64,000 bases of DNA from Eutrigla gurnardus (lineage: Eukaryota; Chordata; Actinopteri; Perciformes; Triglidae). The notes below the pieces were generated by a model that did no database searches, was not told the origin of the DNA, and worked only from the letters and a program-made list of their open reading frames with translations. The position numbers were made by a program, and so were the translations under genes. Of this stretch, positions 1-21,786 are shown in pieces; the stretch's first letter is position 1; each line of letters opens with the position of its first letter. Location: positions 15,383,986-15,447,985 of the forward strand of contig OY741266.1 of NCBI GenBank assembly GCA_963514095.1, in the 5' to 3' direction.

Positions 1-1227
<1,227 letters not shown>

Positions 1228-1793
1228 TGAGTGATATCGCCAGAAAGGCTGTTTCATAACACGAGAGCTACATGGGATCCTCACACCATTCTGACGCTCA
1301 CACTCCAGAGTAGAGATGGGACGATACAGGATTATATGTCCTTTAATGGGATCATTATATCTATATGTACATGTCTGTAAATATCATCACCAGTGACTTG
1401 AAAAAGATGACCAGCTCGTTATCATAGTAGACGAGTGAAAAATAGAGCCTGATTTAAACAAAACCCAGGATACGAAAATACATTTTATTCTTTATTTATG
1501 CAACCATGAGACCGTCGTCTTATTTAAGATTATTTGATTGTTTTTCACTTAAAATTATGTATTTTCTGTGCAATACAAGAAGTGACTCCAGTATGTTTTA
1601 GAGCCATTTTAAGAGTTCATCAAATTTTCATGATTATGGGTTTTTATCGTGAATCGCAGGATAATAGTGATCTGAAAATGTCCTATTATCCCACACCTAG
1701 AGTAGAAGTGTGTTTCTATTATTTCTATTATGTGTAACTTAACAGTAAGCTGCATGCACACCTCACCGGGGCACATCCTCATCATGTAAGCAG

Positions 1794-2091
1794 TTCAGCG
1801 ACCTGCACCCCGATGGCAGCATCCACCTCTCCAGGCCTGAGACGCTCAGACGAGCCCGACGATGAGCTCAGTGTGCTGGTGAAGTTTAAGGAGAAAACAC
1901 ACAGGAGCAGCAGCAAACTGTGGCCTGCGGTGAGCTGCCAGTCGCTGTCTATGGAAAGCTGCGGCGGCGTTTCGGCGGAGTTTCGATTCTGTGGCCAAAC
2001 TTCAAGCTTGAACCCACACGAATACGCCTTTGAGACGCACTTTCGCCCGATGGGGCTTCTGGGAAAACAACCCTTCAGCTTTCGATGGTAG
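1794..2091 (+). CDS. Candidate terminal coding exon of an unidentified gene
   Basis: The open frame from ATG 1813 to TAG 2089-2091 encodes 92 residues of non-repetitive, GC3-rich protein, ending in a Phe/Arg/Trp-rich tail (HFRPMGLLGKQPFSFRW). A moderate acceptor (gtaagcag) precedes 1794, and AATAAA follows the stop by about 43 bases, which together look like a last exon. If it is spliced at 1794 the frame enters one base before TCA GCG, so an upstream exon should end in phase 2. A second frame from 1794 (FSDLHPDGSIHLSRPETL...) is also protein-like but stops after 23 codons, so which frame is used is uncertain. I do not recognise the family. The compact aromatic C-terminus recalls small ciliary microtubule-inner proteins, but that is only an impression. 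Confidence 0.35.
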
Positions 2092-2133
2092 TGTTTGATT
2101 GATGTGCTCTGTGTGTGCGTGTGTTATCTCCTT

Positions 2134-2139
2134 AATAAA
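2134..2139 (+). terminator. Poly(A) signal AATAAA after the candidate terminal exon
   Basis: A canonical AATAAA lies 43 bases past the TAG at 2091 and is followed by a T/G-rich stretch (ctgattgtctgtagctgtttg) typical of a downstream cleavage element. It supports a transcript ending near 2155-2165. Confidence 0.4.
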
Positions 2140-5100
2140 AACCTGATTGTCTGTAGCTGTTTGTCTTCTCGCATTCAGCCTGTTACTTAAGAATAATAAC
2201 TTGACACCCGCGTTACCCAGGCTTATCCACTGTGGTGGATAATAGCAGTTTTTAAAAATTAATTATTGTAGCGTGAAACTGCTTTGTGTCACCATGGCGA
2301 AACAAACGAGGATTTCTTCCACCGTCTCTCCGCTGCACCAGCAAATCAAAGGACGGATAGGTCTGAAAGTGGCTGCTAAATGTGGAATGTGAGGCTGAAA
2401 ATAGAGACAAAGCGGCAGATTCTCGACACCTAAGCCACTTCTTGTTTCGCTGCGTTCAGTGTGGACTTCAGTGCAGGTTCACACGCTCAGACTGAATGAA
2501 ACTATTGCCTTACCTTTCACTTTAATATGTTGCACAACATTGAAAGGATTTGGTCTCGTATCCAGTCTTGTGTATAATAGTGAATGGACCTTTTTGGTAT
2601 TAAAACGAAAGTCACCCAAATGTGTACAAATATGGTAAAAGGCTGAGAGGCAGGACGGGGGGAGGGGGGGGGGGGGGGGTAATAGAATAAAGTGGGAGAT
2701 GAAATTTCACAGCCTCTTTCCAGCACTTGACATTACAGACATTCATTAGCTGCACTTAGCCAAGAACCGACATGTGCACATTTCTTTGTTGTTTATCAGA
2801 GGAGATTTCACAGGCTTCGGTTGAGCAACTCTGGCGGAAAACAAGATTTTTTTTTTTGCCTATGTGTTTTTTTTTGTGGTGACACGTGGACTTGTCTGCC
2901 GATGGCAACAAGATGGAACTTGTGCTCCGAGGGAAGTCATACAGCGTCAGAAATCCTGACTAAGTTGATGACGACGTTGTGATGTGATACTCATGATTCC
3001 TATTAAACATACAGTGTTGAGACATGGGATGGGGTCGGGGGAGGGGTGAGAGACACGGCTCTAGTCGTGGGATATCATAAATGTGAGTGGCTGCCTGTTT
3101 GGCAATACACAACCGTGAGCACACTTAGTGACGCTGTAGATTCTGACTGCCTGGTGTGTTTTCACACTTGCAGGACATCCCAATATTATTCATGCTGCTC
3201 CTGCCGCAACCAAATTTCCACAATCATGGAGCATGATGATTGGTTGGAGCAGTCAGAAATGGTTTAGAAAGGGAGATTGTGAGAACATGAACTTACTTCA
3301 TCACTAATGTTGTCACAGTGAATAAGTGCAGCTCTACAGCTACAAACGTTTGAATTTAAGTAGATCATCCTGGGATTTCTTTTTTAAAGATTTAATATGT
3401 GTCATCACCGTTTTGTTGGTCCGAGCTTTTTAAACTTTGTCTATTTTTTCCTCAAGCTACTGACCTTTTTTTCACTGGGAGGGGGAACTGAGATCGGGCC
3501 CCACTTTTTGGCTTTTAATTTGTTCAAGGTCGTCTCAATGTGTAACATTTGTTCAACTCAAAGCATTGTCATTTTTACTGTGACCCTGTGAATAAAAATC
3601 ATAACACACTCAGACCTTCTGTTGGGTCGATGTCTAAAAGTGACCAAACCCAGAAAAAGCTGACATTTGAAAGCAAAAGAACGTTTTAATGCAGCGCTGC
3701 ATGAAAATGACACACCACAAAGTGTCTAGTTTTCCTTGTCATCAGACACGACCCATCGGACTGTAATCCTCTGCTCAGCCCAGAACGCGACCCTCTTCTC
3801 AAGAGGCTTAGGAGAAACATAATCACATGGTCCATGTTAATCCACCACGGTGCTAAAACGTGATTTATTTAATTTTTAAGGTTTGCAATATCTCCATTAC
3901 TTCAGCAAACGTTGCATCGATAACGCTATCACTTGAGCGTGAAAATGACTTTAAAGTGGCCTTGTGTTTATTTGAGCCCGCTATCAGCGGTCAGCCATGT
4001 AGTGTGTGTGCTCTGACACTGATTAGAGCGTTGGCCGTATTGTTAAATGTTTGCCTTTTTTATTTCTACTCGCTTTGATCAGATGACAACTCATGCTTCA
4101 TGGCCTCCAGTGGTAAAATTTGATTTAATGTCCGGGCGGTCCTTTCTCACCCTCTGTACTTTCACTTGCGTAGTGCTTGTGTGTTTGTATATGTGTACGT
4201 GTTCACAAGCACAGAGCTGATTTTCTATTTTTTTTATAACCTGTACTTGTGCAGCAGCTGCTCATCCCAGCTGTAACTCCACTGATTCTAAGAGAAGCAA
4301 GTGTAGACGAAGAGGCAGAGCAGGAGTCTGTAGAGAGACGAGACAAAAAGATTTAGCAGGCCGGGATGAGGGCAGAAGGATGGACATGGTGGGAGGAGGT
4401 TCAGGAGATGCTTCCTTGCGAGTAACTTCCTGTAAAATGCATGCAGATGGAAAGAGGGAGAGAAAGAGGCTACGTCAGGAGAAGGTTTAGTTCCGTGAAA
4501 TATGAAGACGGTGGGAAGAGTCGTGAAGGAAGTCATCTCTGTATAATGCGGCCCTTTTAACTCTGTGTCAGGGAGGCCGTGGCTTCCTTACAGACGCATT
4601 AAAACCATGTTACTGGAGACCAAAGAAAGCTCTTTTAATTACCTGGGCTGTTAAAGTGAGGCAGGACAGGCTGCTCAATATGCAGTGTGCCGTTTAACAT
4701 GTAATCTATCGCACAATCCACTTTGTGCCTGCTGTGAGAAAGTTCTGGAAAAGCTTTGCTTCCACGGTGAGTTACGGAGGGAACTTTTCCACTCAGGATA
4801 ATAATACACTCGCGCACACTGGTCATCATGCTGTTCTGCTATGCCTGCAGCCCACACACAGGTGCAGTGCATCTTTGGAAGAGCTATCAACTCAGCCCAC
4901 GCACACACACACACGCACACACGAGCATACACACAAATTAGACAGGCTATAGATAGCTATATGCTGACACACTTCATTATCATCGCTCGTTTCTATGGTA
5001 ACCAGTGCCATCCATCCCTACCATTACCCCCATAGCGAAGTGGATTATAGTGATTATAGTGTAAGACCATCCCCAGGATAACTTGTCAAATAATGAGGCA

Positions 5101-5610
5101 GATGATGAAGTCTTACCTGCCTTCAAGCCTGGGATTTAACACCAAGCGCTCCCTTCCTCGCTGTGCGTTTTTTTTTTTTTACATGTTTCAGTTTCGATAC
5201 AATAACGCCAGAGTAAACGGGCTGCGCTGGTGTTCCAGCTAAACACAACGACTAATCTGTTGCTTTAAGGTGGTCCGATGTTGCTCCCAGTTTGATTTCA
5301 CAGGGCCATCTTATGGAGGATTTAGGTTTGAATTCAGAGGAGGTGCAGCATGTATAACTAAAACGCAGCAAATTGGAATGACCCATGCTGATGAAATGTC
5401 ACAGCGGACGTATGTTTCTTCTCCGACTCCAGCAACACAAGATTATGCTTTGTGTTTTTTAACAAGACAAGCGGCTCTGTGAGGCAGTGCTTGGGCCAAA
5501 TGATATCGGCATGCTCACAACAAAAGCGGCAACGTGCCAATGTTAACCAGCTATATCGTTTACCGTGTTCAGTAATTAAGAGTAGCTTGTTAGCATGGTA
5601 GCGTTTTAAC
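2140..5610. other. Non-coding DNA (intergenic or pitpnc1 intron 1)
   Basis: No exon with plausible splice sites and recognisable protein was found here. The stretch holds a 23-base G-run and several short T-runs. Short open frames of 60-85 codons are of random composition. Confidence 0.5.
2657..2679 (+). repeat. Guanine homopolymer (G6-A-G16)
   Basis: Six G, one A and sixteen G form a near-pure guanine tract that could fold as a G-quadruplex. The exact length is likely to be polymorphic or mis-assembled. Confidence 0.9.
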
Positions 5611-5798
5611 CACAAATATCGACCTCATGGAGGCGCTAGAGGTAAAGTCAGGCGTCACCAAGGTTTTCGGGACCCTAACTTGACCTCCTGGTGATGAAGA
5701 GTCCGGGGACCATAATAGACAAACCATCTGGCAATAGTGGGCTGGACTGACGGACAGACATTGTCCCCTCTGCAGCCATGCTACTAGCACGGCTAAAC
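5611..5798 (+). repeat. Interspersed teleost repeat fragment
   Basis: The order of phrases (ATATCGACCTCATGGAGGCG, GCTAGAGG, AAAGTCAGG, GTCACC, GGGGACCATAA, GGACAGACATTG, AGCCATGCTACTAGCACGGC) matches a dispersed repeat I have met repeatedly in fish introns. No coding capacity or terminal structure is visible. The class assignment is unknown to me. Confidence 0.5.
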
Positions 5799-6599
5799 AT
5801 ATTCTTCCTGATTATTAATCCATATTTGAGACATTTGGAAAAGCACATTTAAAATTGTATCAATTTAAAAAAACAAAGAACTATAGCTGTCTCTAGCTGT
5901 GTCCATTAAAAGTTGTACGGTAGTACTGCAGTATATATTTCTTTTCCAGGATTCCTACTGAGCAGCGAGGGAAAATATTATGTTGTATTCCATCCGTTGG
6001 TGGCTCTCACCCTGCGGTGTAGCAAGTAGCCTCCCATTAGCCTCTATTTAAGTCAGGAGAACAAAGACGCCTTCCCAGACACCTGAACAAGGTTATTTTA
6101 ATTTGAAATATTTCAGCTAATAGGCCTCTCATTCTGACCTCGGAAACCCTTGATGGTTTACGCTGGATGCGTTTAATGCTTTATTATTGCTGTCGCTCAG
6201 GTGTCTCTTCTCAGCCTTCACCTGGATTTGACATGAAAGACGGCGTGTCGTCAGAGCGATTATGATGACAGGTTTGTTATGATGACACCGCACAAATACA
6301 GAATAACTCCCATGACAGCCGTTCTAGGGCAACTGCACAGATTCAGAACAGTGCTGGTGTCAGCTGGAAAATGATTCAGTTTTCTTTCAGTTCCTCGGTC
6401 GATTTCTTTGAATGAACAAGGTTTTCAAGGAACAAGCCCGGAGGAAAGATGTACGCTCAATATTTCCTCTGTCACTACCACACGAGGGAACTGTGATGAA
6501 GAAACGCAGAGATCATCAACTCGCTGAATGCCGGCCTTAAATGAAGCTGATAAACTGCACGTCTTATCTTAATGGCTTCACAGTGTAGGTTGTATTCAG

Positions 6600-6708
6600 T
6601 GAGTGGCGGCCGCCGCTGGCAGCAGAGAGATACGGCGGCAGGGAGAGAGAGAGAGAGGGGGAGGATGTCGGGCAGAATTACTGTCCTTCACATGTTAGTG
6701 AAGTAAAG
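6600..6708 (+). promoter_or_regulatory. GC-rich patch with a donor-like end; possible alternative non-coding exon
   Basis: A NotI-type GCGGCCGC and a CGG-rich stretch are followed by a GA-repeat and a strong donor-like AAAG|GTAGGT at 6708/6709, inside otherwise AT-rich DNA. The ATG at 6665 meets a TAA after 13 codons, so any exon here would be 5'UTR. It could be an alternative first exon of the downstream gene, but nothing proves transcription. Confidence 0.15.
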
Positions 6709-6918
6709 GTAGGTCACATTCTCGACCCTTCTCTGAAAAATAAGAGTGAGGATTGATTTTCTTCGGTCCTGTTAGCCTGGGTGTGTGTGTTTGTGTGTAG
6801 CATAAGTGTGTGTGTTTTCTCCTATTTTAGTGTCCTCTTCAACTGAGTCAGCCCTGACACGGCTGATTTGTAGCGTGATTTAGAGGATTAGGGACCTAAA
6901 ATGCCTGCTAAGATATAT

Positions 6919-13977
<7,059 letters not shown>

Positions 13978-13978
13978 C

Positions 13979-14030
<52 letters not shown>
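13978..14030 (+). repeat. (CTGT)n tetranucleotide microsatellite
   Basis: About 13 uninterrupted CTGT units span 53 bases. Confidence 0.97.
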
Positions 14031-15944
14031 AGCGGCTCACTAACCCTCCTCTACCAGGCCGCCTGACATTTACTGAACCAAAAGGAAGAAAACAACAGGG
14101 TTTGTGGGCCTATGTATTGATAAATAGATTTTGTTTTAGAGTGGGCCTGTAGTGAGGTCACAGACAGACTGCTAAACCGCCCCTTTAATACAGGTGCGCT
14201 CACTTTATGTGTGTTTGAGAGAAACCATTGAACACAATGTCCCTGTAAGTTATTAATAACAATATTTCGGCTGTTAATGGTAAGAATAAAGCTCTGAAGC
14301 TTCCAACTGTTTGATACAGCTCTATTAGTTATATGTTATGTTTAAAACCAGAGTGAGGGGTGTGAACATTCAAACTGATGGGGCAATTAAGCCTATTAAT
14401 ATAATCATAATAATTATTTTATACATGAATTATTGTCTTGACATGGGTAAAGTCAGTCGGCAATGCAGCATAAGTAAGAGTACATTCAATAGTATTCAAG
14501 TTACCTACCAGAAAGAGGTACCAGCAGATGCTTACTCTGCTCCTACTGTACATGCGTATTTGAAACGGTTGTAAAAAGTCTCCAGAGATATACTTTCTTA
14601 AAAATGTCAAATAATTCTTTTCACCTGGGATTAGCTAAATCAATGTTTTCTTTTTCGAGAAATGATCCCAGACTGCTGGCTTTAAATGGAGAACCAGCCA
14701 TTAAGTAATAAATGCCTTTCAAGTGATTTACAAGGACTGAAACATCTCGTCTTGGCTGCCTTTCTGGCCACACCACCTCTTGCCTCCATCGCACTCTGCT
14801 TGCCTCTCCTCTCTTTCCCTGCAACACACATATGCTTCACATGCACCAACTTCCTCTGCTTTGGAAAACAACAGACTCCTGCAAACCTGTAATGCAATTC
14901 TCTTTAGCAGCGAAAGTCCATCGCAGTCTGTTTTAATCCATTTATTCCAGTAGCTGTCTGCTCTTAGGCGGTGGCCCTTCGCTGCCTCTCTCTCCCCATG
15001 TCCGTCAGCCTATATTCAGGTCATATCACAGCAGGACCGTCAGTTCTTCAGACCTAGATTGGATGAAATGTCACTCTTTGTGAGGTACACCACAGCAGAT
15101 GAATGCCCTTTGAGAATGAGAGCAAAGTTGTCTGTGTTCTCACCACTATATTAAGGTTTAATGGCTCAGGCTAATAGCAAAACATTTCCTGTTTTTTATA
15201 TCCAGCAGATATGGAACAAAATTATAATTTTCATATTTTTCAGGCATTGTTTGGATTTCACTTTGTCTGCTTTTTGGATCTCAGGTAGCATACAGTTGAT
15301 GTATCAAGCTGAGGTGGCGACTGAGTCTGAAAAGTGAAGCCAGAAGGAAGTGCCTTGAACTTGCATTATTTCTCAGGGCCAGCAGGGGGTGCCTCTTCTG
15401 GTTGGAAAAAGAAGTCTGAGTGTATAAAAGTCGAATGAAATGATCCTACTTCTAACATGATTTATTAGCTCAGTAAACATTGAACACATGAGTTCATGGT
15501 CTCTTAATTCAGCATATTTATTTCGTAAATGTATTTAGTAAAGCAAACAATGTGTTTGGGGGCTAGCATAGCAATAAATTAATACACTGAATACAAACAA
15601 TCAACTAAAAGGGTAAATGCAAAAAAAATTGGCCATTATTCTCCATCTATGCCTTATATATTACACATTTGATATCATTATTGATTAATGTTCATGTAAG
15701 GAGTCTGCTGTTGGTGTGTACAGTGTATATAATTTAATGTTTGTTCTTCTTGATGTAGTTTCAGTGGTTTATCCACCGTGTATCACAGGATAGGAGCAGC
15801 AGTCATTTTTGTTTTTGTTACTCAGTTACTCAGAGGGGCTCTATACTCAGCCTCCTGCTGTGGCTTGACGAAAATGTCTGAGATTCTTGTTGCATCAGTT
15901 TTCACTCCAAGACAGCTGAAAGAAACGTGTACAAAACATCCACC

Positions 15945-16016
<72 letters not shown>

Positions 16017-19000
16017 TAGCTCTGTCTTGTTTCTCGGTCGCACACGTTCGCAGTCATCTGCCCTCAGGGAGCCACTGCCATGGACACTCAATAGAGAGAG
16101 TTCTATTGATCTACCTGCAGGTGGCAAGGTAGAGGAGAGCCCATTACTGCTGTAATAACACACTTTCCTGTGTGTGCCTCTGCAGCCCTCAGCCTGTCCC
16201 GTCACACAGCCCGCGGGGTCCACAGCGCTGCATGTGACCGACACTGAGACTGTTGTCATGAAGCAGTTAGTCTGGAAGCACTACGTTAAATATTGCCCAA
16301 TCCTTGTCTGTGTTTTTGTCTAAGCGTGAAACGTGAAATGCGCAGCCAGAATGGAGACGGATACTGTATACTTAATAAACTCTTCTTAATGTTGCTTTTG
16401 GCATTCACAAAAGCTTTTAGCCAATGGTTGCCGTTTCAAATGCCAGCGGTTTAATGGAAATACAGTCTGTGTGCCTTTAGTTTACTGCTGTGAATGGAAG
16501 CCGACAAGCAGATAAAGGTTTCTCTAAAAGCTAACGGATGATGAGAGAGAAACCAGGAAAGAAAAAGGCAGCTTCTTTTATTTCATATTTTCTATTGGTG
16601 CTGCTGCTTCAGCTGATGTCTGAAGCGTGGCTTTAAAGTATTAACTCAACTCTTGAACTGAATGAACACTCTGCGAGCTGTGATCACTGCTGTGTTGCGG
16701 TTTTTCAAGGTAGCATATGTCTGTGATGAAACTGGAATTGCCCATGATAATCCCAGATTAGCACCACTGAGACTGGAGTATTTGGGATGGATGTAGTTTC
16801 ACTCAAAACACATACTTTTGTGTTAGTGGCCTGTAACGGTAGAGGCCAGTAACAATGAGCCCAGTCAGAATGAGAAATCTGGAAAACAGGAATGGGAGAG
16901 AAGGAGTGCATTTAACGTGACAAAATCATCATGTTGCTTAACATTCCTAACATACTGTAGCCCTGCTGACTGTCATTCAGTTTGTTTGTGAAAGGCCTTT
17001 GTGTGCACGTTTGCAGTAGTGTGCGTACTTTTGAGTTCCATTGTTATTTTTTTATTTCTACATTTTATTATTATTATTTTATTATTTCTGATCATTCCAG
17101 TTTGAGGTAATGGACTGCGAATAAATTTGTCTGCATGCTCACTTCGATGTTCAGAAATGCTTTACGGTACCTCTCCTCACCCCTGACCTCTTACACATCA
17201 CCATCACCATGGCAATCGGCATCGTCCTCCAATTAGCTAGTTCTGGGAAAATGAAGTTCATTCTTTGCTTCCTAGAAGGCTTTGTGGCGTTATAAATGAA
17301 AAGAAGGAAAGAAAGGAGTTGGAAAAGCTTCGGTTCCCATGTTGATACAGTGCCAGCTGAGCTCATTTCTATGCTTCCACTGTCCCTGGCTCCTCAGGCC
17401 TTTTTTATCCTTCACTCTTCGGTTGGTTTATTTGTGCCGTTTAATGTGTTTGTGGCTCTCTTACCGAGGCAGTGAGTCAGAGGGTTCGGGCCTCAAAAGT
17501 TTCTAACGGGTCTGTTTGGTCGTCTGTCGTAGTGTAGGCGTTAGAGAAGTATATACGACTTTTCCAGAAATGACGCTGGAGTTGGATGATTCTCTGCTTC
17601 TTTTTTGGTCGTCTCAAGGCTTAAGTAAACTTCAGTAGGCACCGACAGAAATGTTAGTCAGTAAACGGAGCAGTTCTGTTCAGGGCTGCTGCCATCTATC
17701 GAGTATTTACTAGAGATTATTATTCTTTTTAAACTTTTCACTTAGATTAATGTTATCACCGTATGTCATAGTAAGAGAGTCAGTATTTTGACAGAAAACT
17801 TAAAATCTTTATGAGATGGATTTATTTCGTCACTGCTAGATAACCACTGGCAAATATAATACAACTGAATAACGACGTTAATGAGGCATGGTGTAGCATT
17901 ACATTAAAATGACTTTTAACATAACCACTGCTAACAGAAACATGTTCTGTGGTTGTTAGTCTGTCTAAATTACTTCCAAGTTGCCTGTTACGTGTCAAAC
18001 GGCTGCTGTAGTTTTATATAATATTGGAGATTGTTATTGGTTGTCACTTCAATTTCAACCGAAACGGCTCTAGTTTTATTTTGGATTTTGTAATAATTAA
18101 TAATCCGTTTCCCCCGCGTTAAATATAATAACGTTTGTTCAAGCATTTTCGTAATGCAGTGCTGGGATGAGACTGTCTGCCGGGTTATTATCGTTCCTGT
18201 ATTAATCCATCGGGAACTCTTTGGATAAGTGAGGATTAGCGAAGACATTTTGATTAAAACACCTTCAGTGGTTTATGTATGTGTATGATCATGTGTTTCT
18301 ACTGTGCTGCTGTGTGTCTGTCCTTTTGTGTGTCCTTCAGTGTGCTGCTGTCTTTACCTCCGTTTGACCCACGCTGAGACCCCACCTGTCCCATGTTTTC
18401 CCCCCTCGCTCTCTCTCTTTACGCCGACGACTGCTGACATTTCCCTGTTAAATTCCACAGAGAACATCGAAGCATAAGAACATAGAAAGAAAGATGGTCT
18501 TTGTTATCCTACATACCTATTTAAAAAAACACCTCCTGCTCTTTAGATGCACATTCACAAAGATGGAAGCTTGTCAAATGCATATAAGATCACAAAGAGA
18601 AACTCAGCTACACTTTTAGACCCCATTAGTCTGTTCAGTGAATTCTGAGGTTTGGCCTTAATGATTGATTAATTAAATAGTTTAGTCTGTAAAATGTCAA
18701 CAAATTGTGTCTCCGCAATGCTTGTTTTGTGCAACCAACAAATTGCTCCTTTTTTGTGTAGGTTTCCCAGAATTCATGACCATATTCTCACGTGTTGCAT
18801 TCAGCGGTGGATACTACATGTTGATGGAAGGAGAAGTAACGGTAGCATATCACAAGAGGAAGGGCTTTTTAAGTGACAACACCTCTTCTTTTCTAATGGG
18901 TCTTATGGGTACATTGCATTCTTGAGGATACTGTCTATTTCAACATTTTATGGTGAATATGTGATATCTATTCATGCATTCTCGTTTCTAATTTACGATC

Positions 19001-20077
19001 CCCTTACTTGTGTAATCCATTGTTCAAACTGCATAACTGCACTTTGCTTAGCCTATCTGCAATCATTCTGCAGCCAGAGGATTCATGTTTCCACCTTTGT
19101 TTCCTTTTTGCTAGCAGCGGTTTCACTCTGCCCATCAGAGACCGTCAGGCTTGAGTCCAATTTAAACAGGATTAAATCCGCATTGGCAGGCTCTGTAATT
19201 GTAATTATTATCAATCCGTCCACAATTGTAATCCACAGTGCATCTGCCATGTCAACTGTAGAGCAAATTGCCTGCTGGGTTTCAGTGAACTCGGAGGTCA
19301 CCTAATAATAACAGTGCAATCATACTGACATCTCTCTAATGCAGAAAATGTTTTACTTATGGCGGGCAGCATATTGCGCAGCCAGCATGAGATTTCAGCA
19401 CATTAGAGTACTATAGATTTAGTTCTCATAAATGTTGGTAACGTGCAGCACTGCACTGTAAATCTAAAGCAGACGTAGCATTACAAATAAAAGCTGATTG
19501 AGTGGACAGAGCCTCTTATACGGGTAAGAAGTTAATGCAGTCTCAACACAGGTTATAGATGACTGCATCCACTTTCCCTCTGTGAGGGAACAGTAGCTGT
19601 CCGAGGTACTGAAGTGGGCCCCCCCAGATATTTTTTCCCCCAGCCAGAGGTTAATAATGTGCGCGTGCATGTGAGCGAGTACGTCACATTCCTTGCCATA
19701 CCCTTTATTTCCTATTTAGTGGAAAGCTTCTGAGGGCACATGATGCTGCGGCTCATTGATAAAAGCATAGGTCGCGCTTGTGTCCCGGTTGCTTGTACCT
19801 GCGTATGTTTACATGATCCCTCATGCTTACAGTGTTTTTAATGTCCATTCTTAACCCTTAACCTTAGTGATACATTGACAGCTTACCATAAATACTGCTG
19901 ATATTTATCAGCGATACACGAACGAGAACATGGTGTTTTTAGTTGGAGTGTTTCCCACAGGAGTTTGTGAGACTGTGGTGGGTGGACCTGGGACCCTCAA
20001 TGGGGGTACGGGGACATGCACACATTTTGTAGAATTTGAAGTTAAATGCATGAATCCAGACCACTAGATTTATTAAG
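14031..20077. other. Non-coding DNA, no gene seen
   Basis: This is AT-rich unique sequence apart from the CA microsatellite near 16 kb. I found no exon of a known family on either strand. Confidence 0.5.
15946..16012 (+). repeat. (AC)n microsatellite, about 33 units
   Basis: This is an uninterrupted AC tract of about 67 bases. The 125- and 145-codon open frames crossing it on the two strands are read-through. Confidence 0.97.
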
Positions 20078-20206
20078 AGTGGTGGAAGGTAACTACATTT
20101 AGGCTACTCAAGTACTTTACTTGAGCATTTCTATTTTATGTAACTTTCTAGTCCACTGCATCTCAGAGAGAAATATTGTCCTTTTTATCTTCTTTTATCA
20201 TCTACA
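20078..20206 (+). repeat. MITE-like fragment of a widespread fish repeat
   Basis: It starts AGTGGTGGAAGGTAACTAC and continues CTCAAGTACTTTACTTGAGC, ATTTCTATTTTATG and CACTGCATCTCAGAG. This is the diagnostic order of a short non-autonomous DNA element very common in teleosts (family by recollection). A second, reverse-oriented remnant lies at 58018-58180. Confidence 0.6.
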
Positions 20207-20269
20207 ATTGAATCATAACCACATGAAGGGTGGTGACACGGCAAAAAAATGACACCCACAAAGCATGGG

Positions 20270-20540
20270 TGCACGTTTCAAGTCAGGTGGGTTCGCTGAC
20301 ATGGCTGCAGACTCGCCCTAATGAGGCAGTTCACCCTACGACGGGACCCCCTTCTGTGCGGAGCCCCTACCCTCCTCGACAGGGAGAGCGATTGCACAGT
20401 GAGCACTAGTCCACGTCCCTGGGAAAGTGGTGAGACCGGGCGAGAGGTGCTGCACAACCAGAGCCACATGCCACTACACCGAGCCTGTCCACACCTCCAC
20501 AGAGGAAGAGGGCCAGCGAGCCCGCTTAATGGGAAGTGAA
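20270..20540. other. GC-rich patch of unknown nature
   Basis: About 270 bases of markedly higher GC and CpG content than the flanks follow directly after the MITE-like fragment. It contains overlapping open frames of 63 and 72 codons on opposite strands and ends at GCCCGCTTAATGGG. The abrupt composition change suggests either inserted sequence or a regulatory patch; I cannot tell which. Confidence 0.3.
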
Positions 20541-21720
20541 GTAATTTTTTCGTTACAATATAAAATTGGGGTGAAACAAATTATATAATGGCGCTGCCAC
20601 AGGCAAGGTAATTAATACCAAATGTTGACCGATGTTGGAGATGGGCAATCACATTTTGGCAGGGTTCCCTTTCTCCTCCTTGATTGCCTGTGGTGGATTT
20701 ATAGATGCCTGTTACCTCAACTTCAGGCTAGAAAAAAAACATTTTAAGGTAGAGAACTATCGATGACAAACTGGGTTGATACCTGGAAAAGGTATTTTCA
20801 AGAGATGAATGAATGAAAGGCATTGAAAAAGAGATGCATGTGAGAAGATGTTCATCATTTTTAAAAGCCAGAGTAACTGTACTGAGGCAGATGCATGATT
20901 TTTTTTTTTTTTTGCAACAGAATAGCCTAATCATATTTTAAATCGCGGTAAGCTTCAGACCACAAACCACAGAGCAGTATGATTGTTGGTGCAGCACCCA
21001 AGGGAATATTTGTGTGAATTAGACAGCAGTCGCCTGCTCATTGATACATTTTACTGAGAGTACTGTTTGTTATGTCAGTAAGGCAGTTTAATATGTATTG
21101 TACATCCTCCAGTATGTTTAGCAAAGACGGAGAAGACATCGTGGAGAAGTATCGTGGCGTACTGAAACCCAACCGTGGGTAAAAGTTTGAGCTGGAGATA
21201 TTTAACATTATTGACATCAGTGAGAAACTTTTCACTGTCTTTGAGTTTGAAGCTGCACTATGGTTTCTGCTGGGTGTAGTGACAGGCAATACCTAACAAT
21301 AACTACATCCTGTTGGAGGTTTATTGAGAGAACAGAAAGAATGTATGCGTAAAAATAGAAACTCAATCCAAGAAGTCCAGTACACATTTTGATCACATCT
21401 CCACAGCTAGTTAGCACATAACTTAAGTCTTGTTTGATTTCCTCACAATTCATCTTTTTTTCATTGCTCAACCTCATATTTCATTTAGGTACATGCGCAG
21501 TATGCTTCCATTAGAATAGAGAAAAGCTCTCTGCAACACGGACTTGAGAAGAACTAGAGTCCTAGTTGAGTGAATCATTTCAAATATTATCTAAATAATC
21601 AGTATTAATGTACCCGTGTCATGATGGATGTGGGTAAATCAGGACAAAAGACATTCGTTCAGGCTTGCTTTCACTCTTTCATGCATACATAATTAAGATC
21701 TCCCCCAACACACTTACACG

Positions 21721-21725
<5 letters not shown>

Positions 21726-21784
<59 letters not shown>
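21726..21784 (+). repeat. (CA)n microsatellite, about 29 units
   Basis: A pure CA tract, preceded by a CACGCACG variant stretch. Confidence 0.97.
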
Positions 21785-21786
<2 letters not shown>

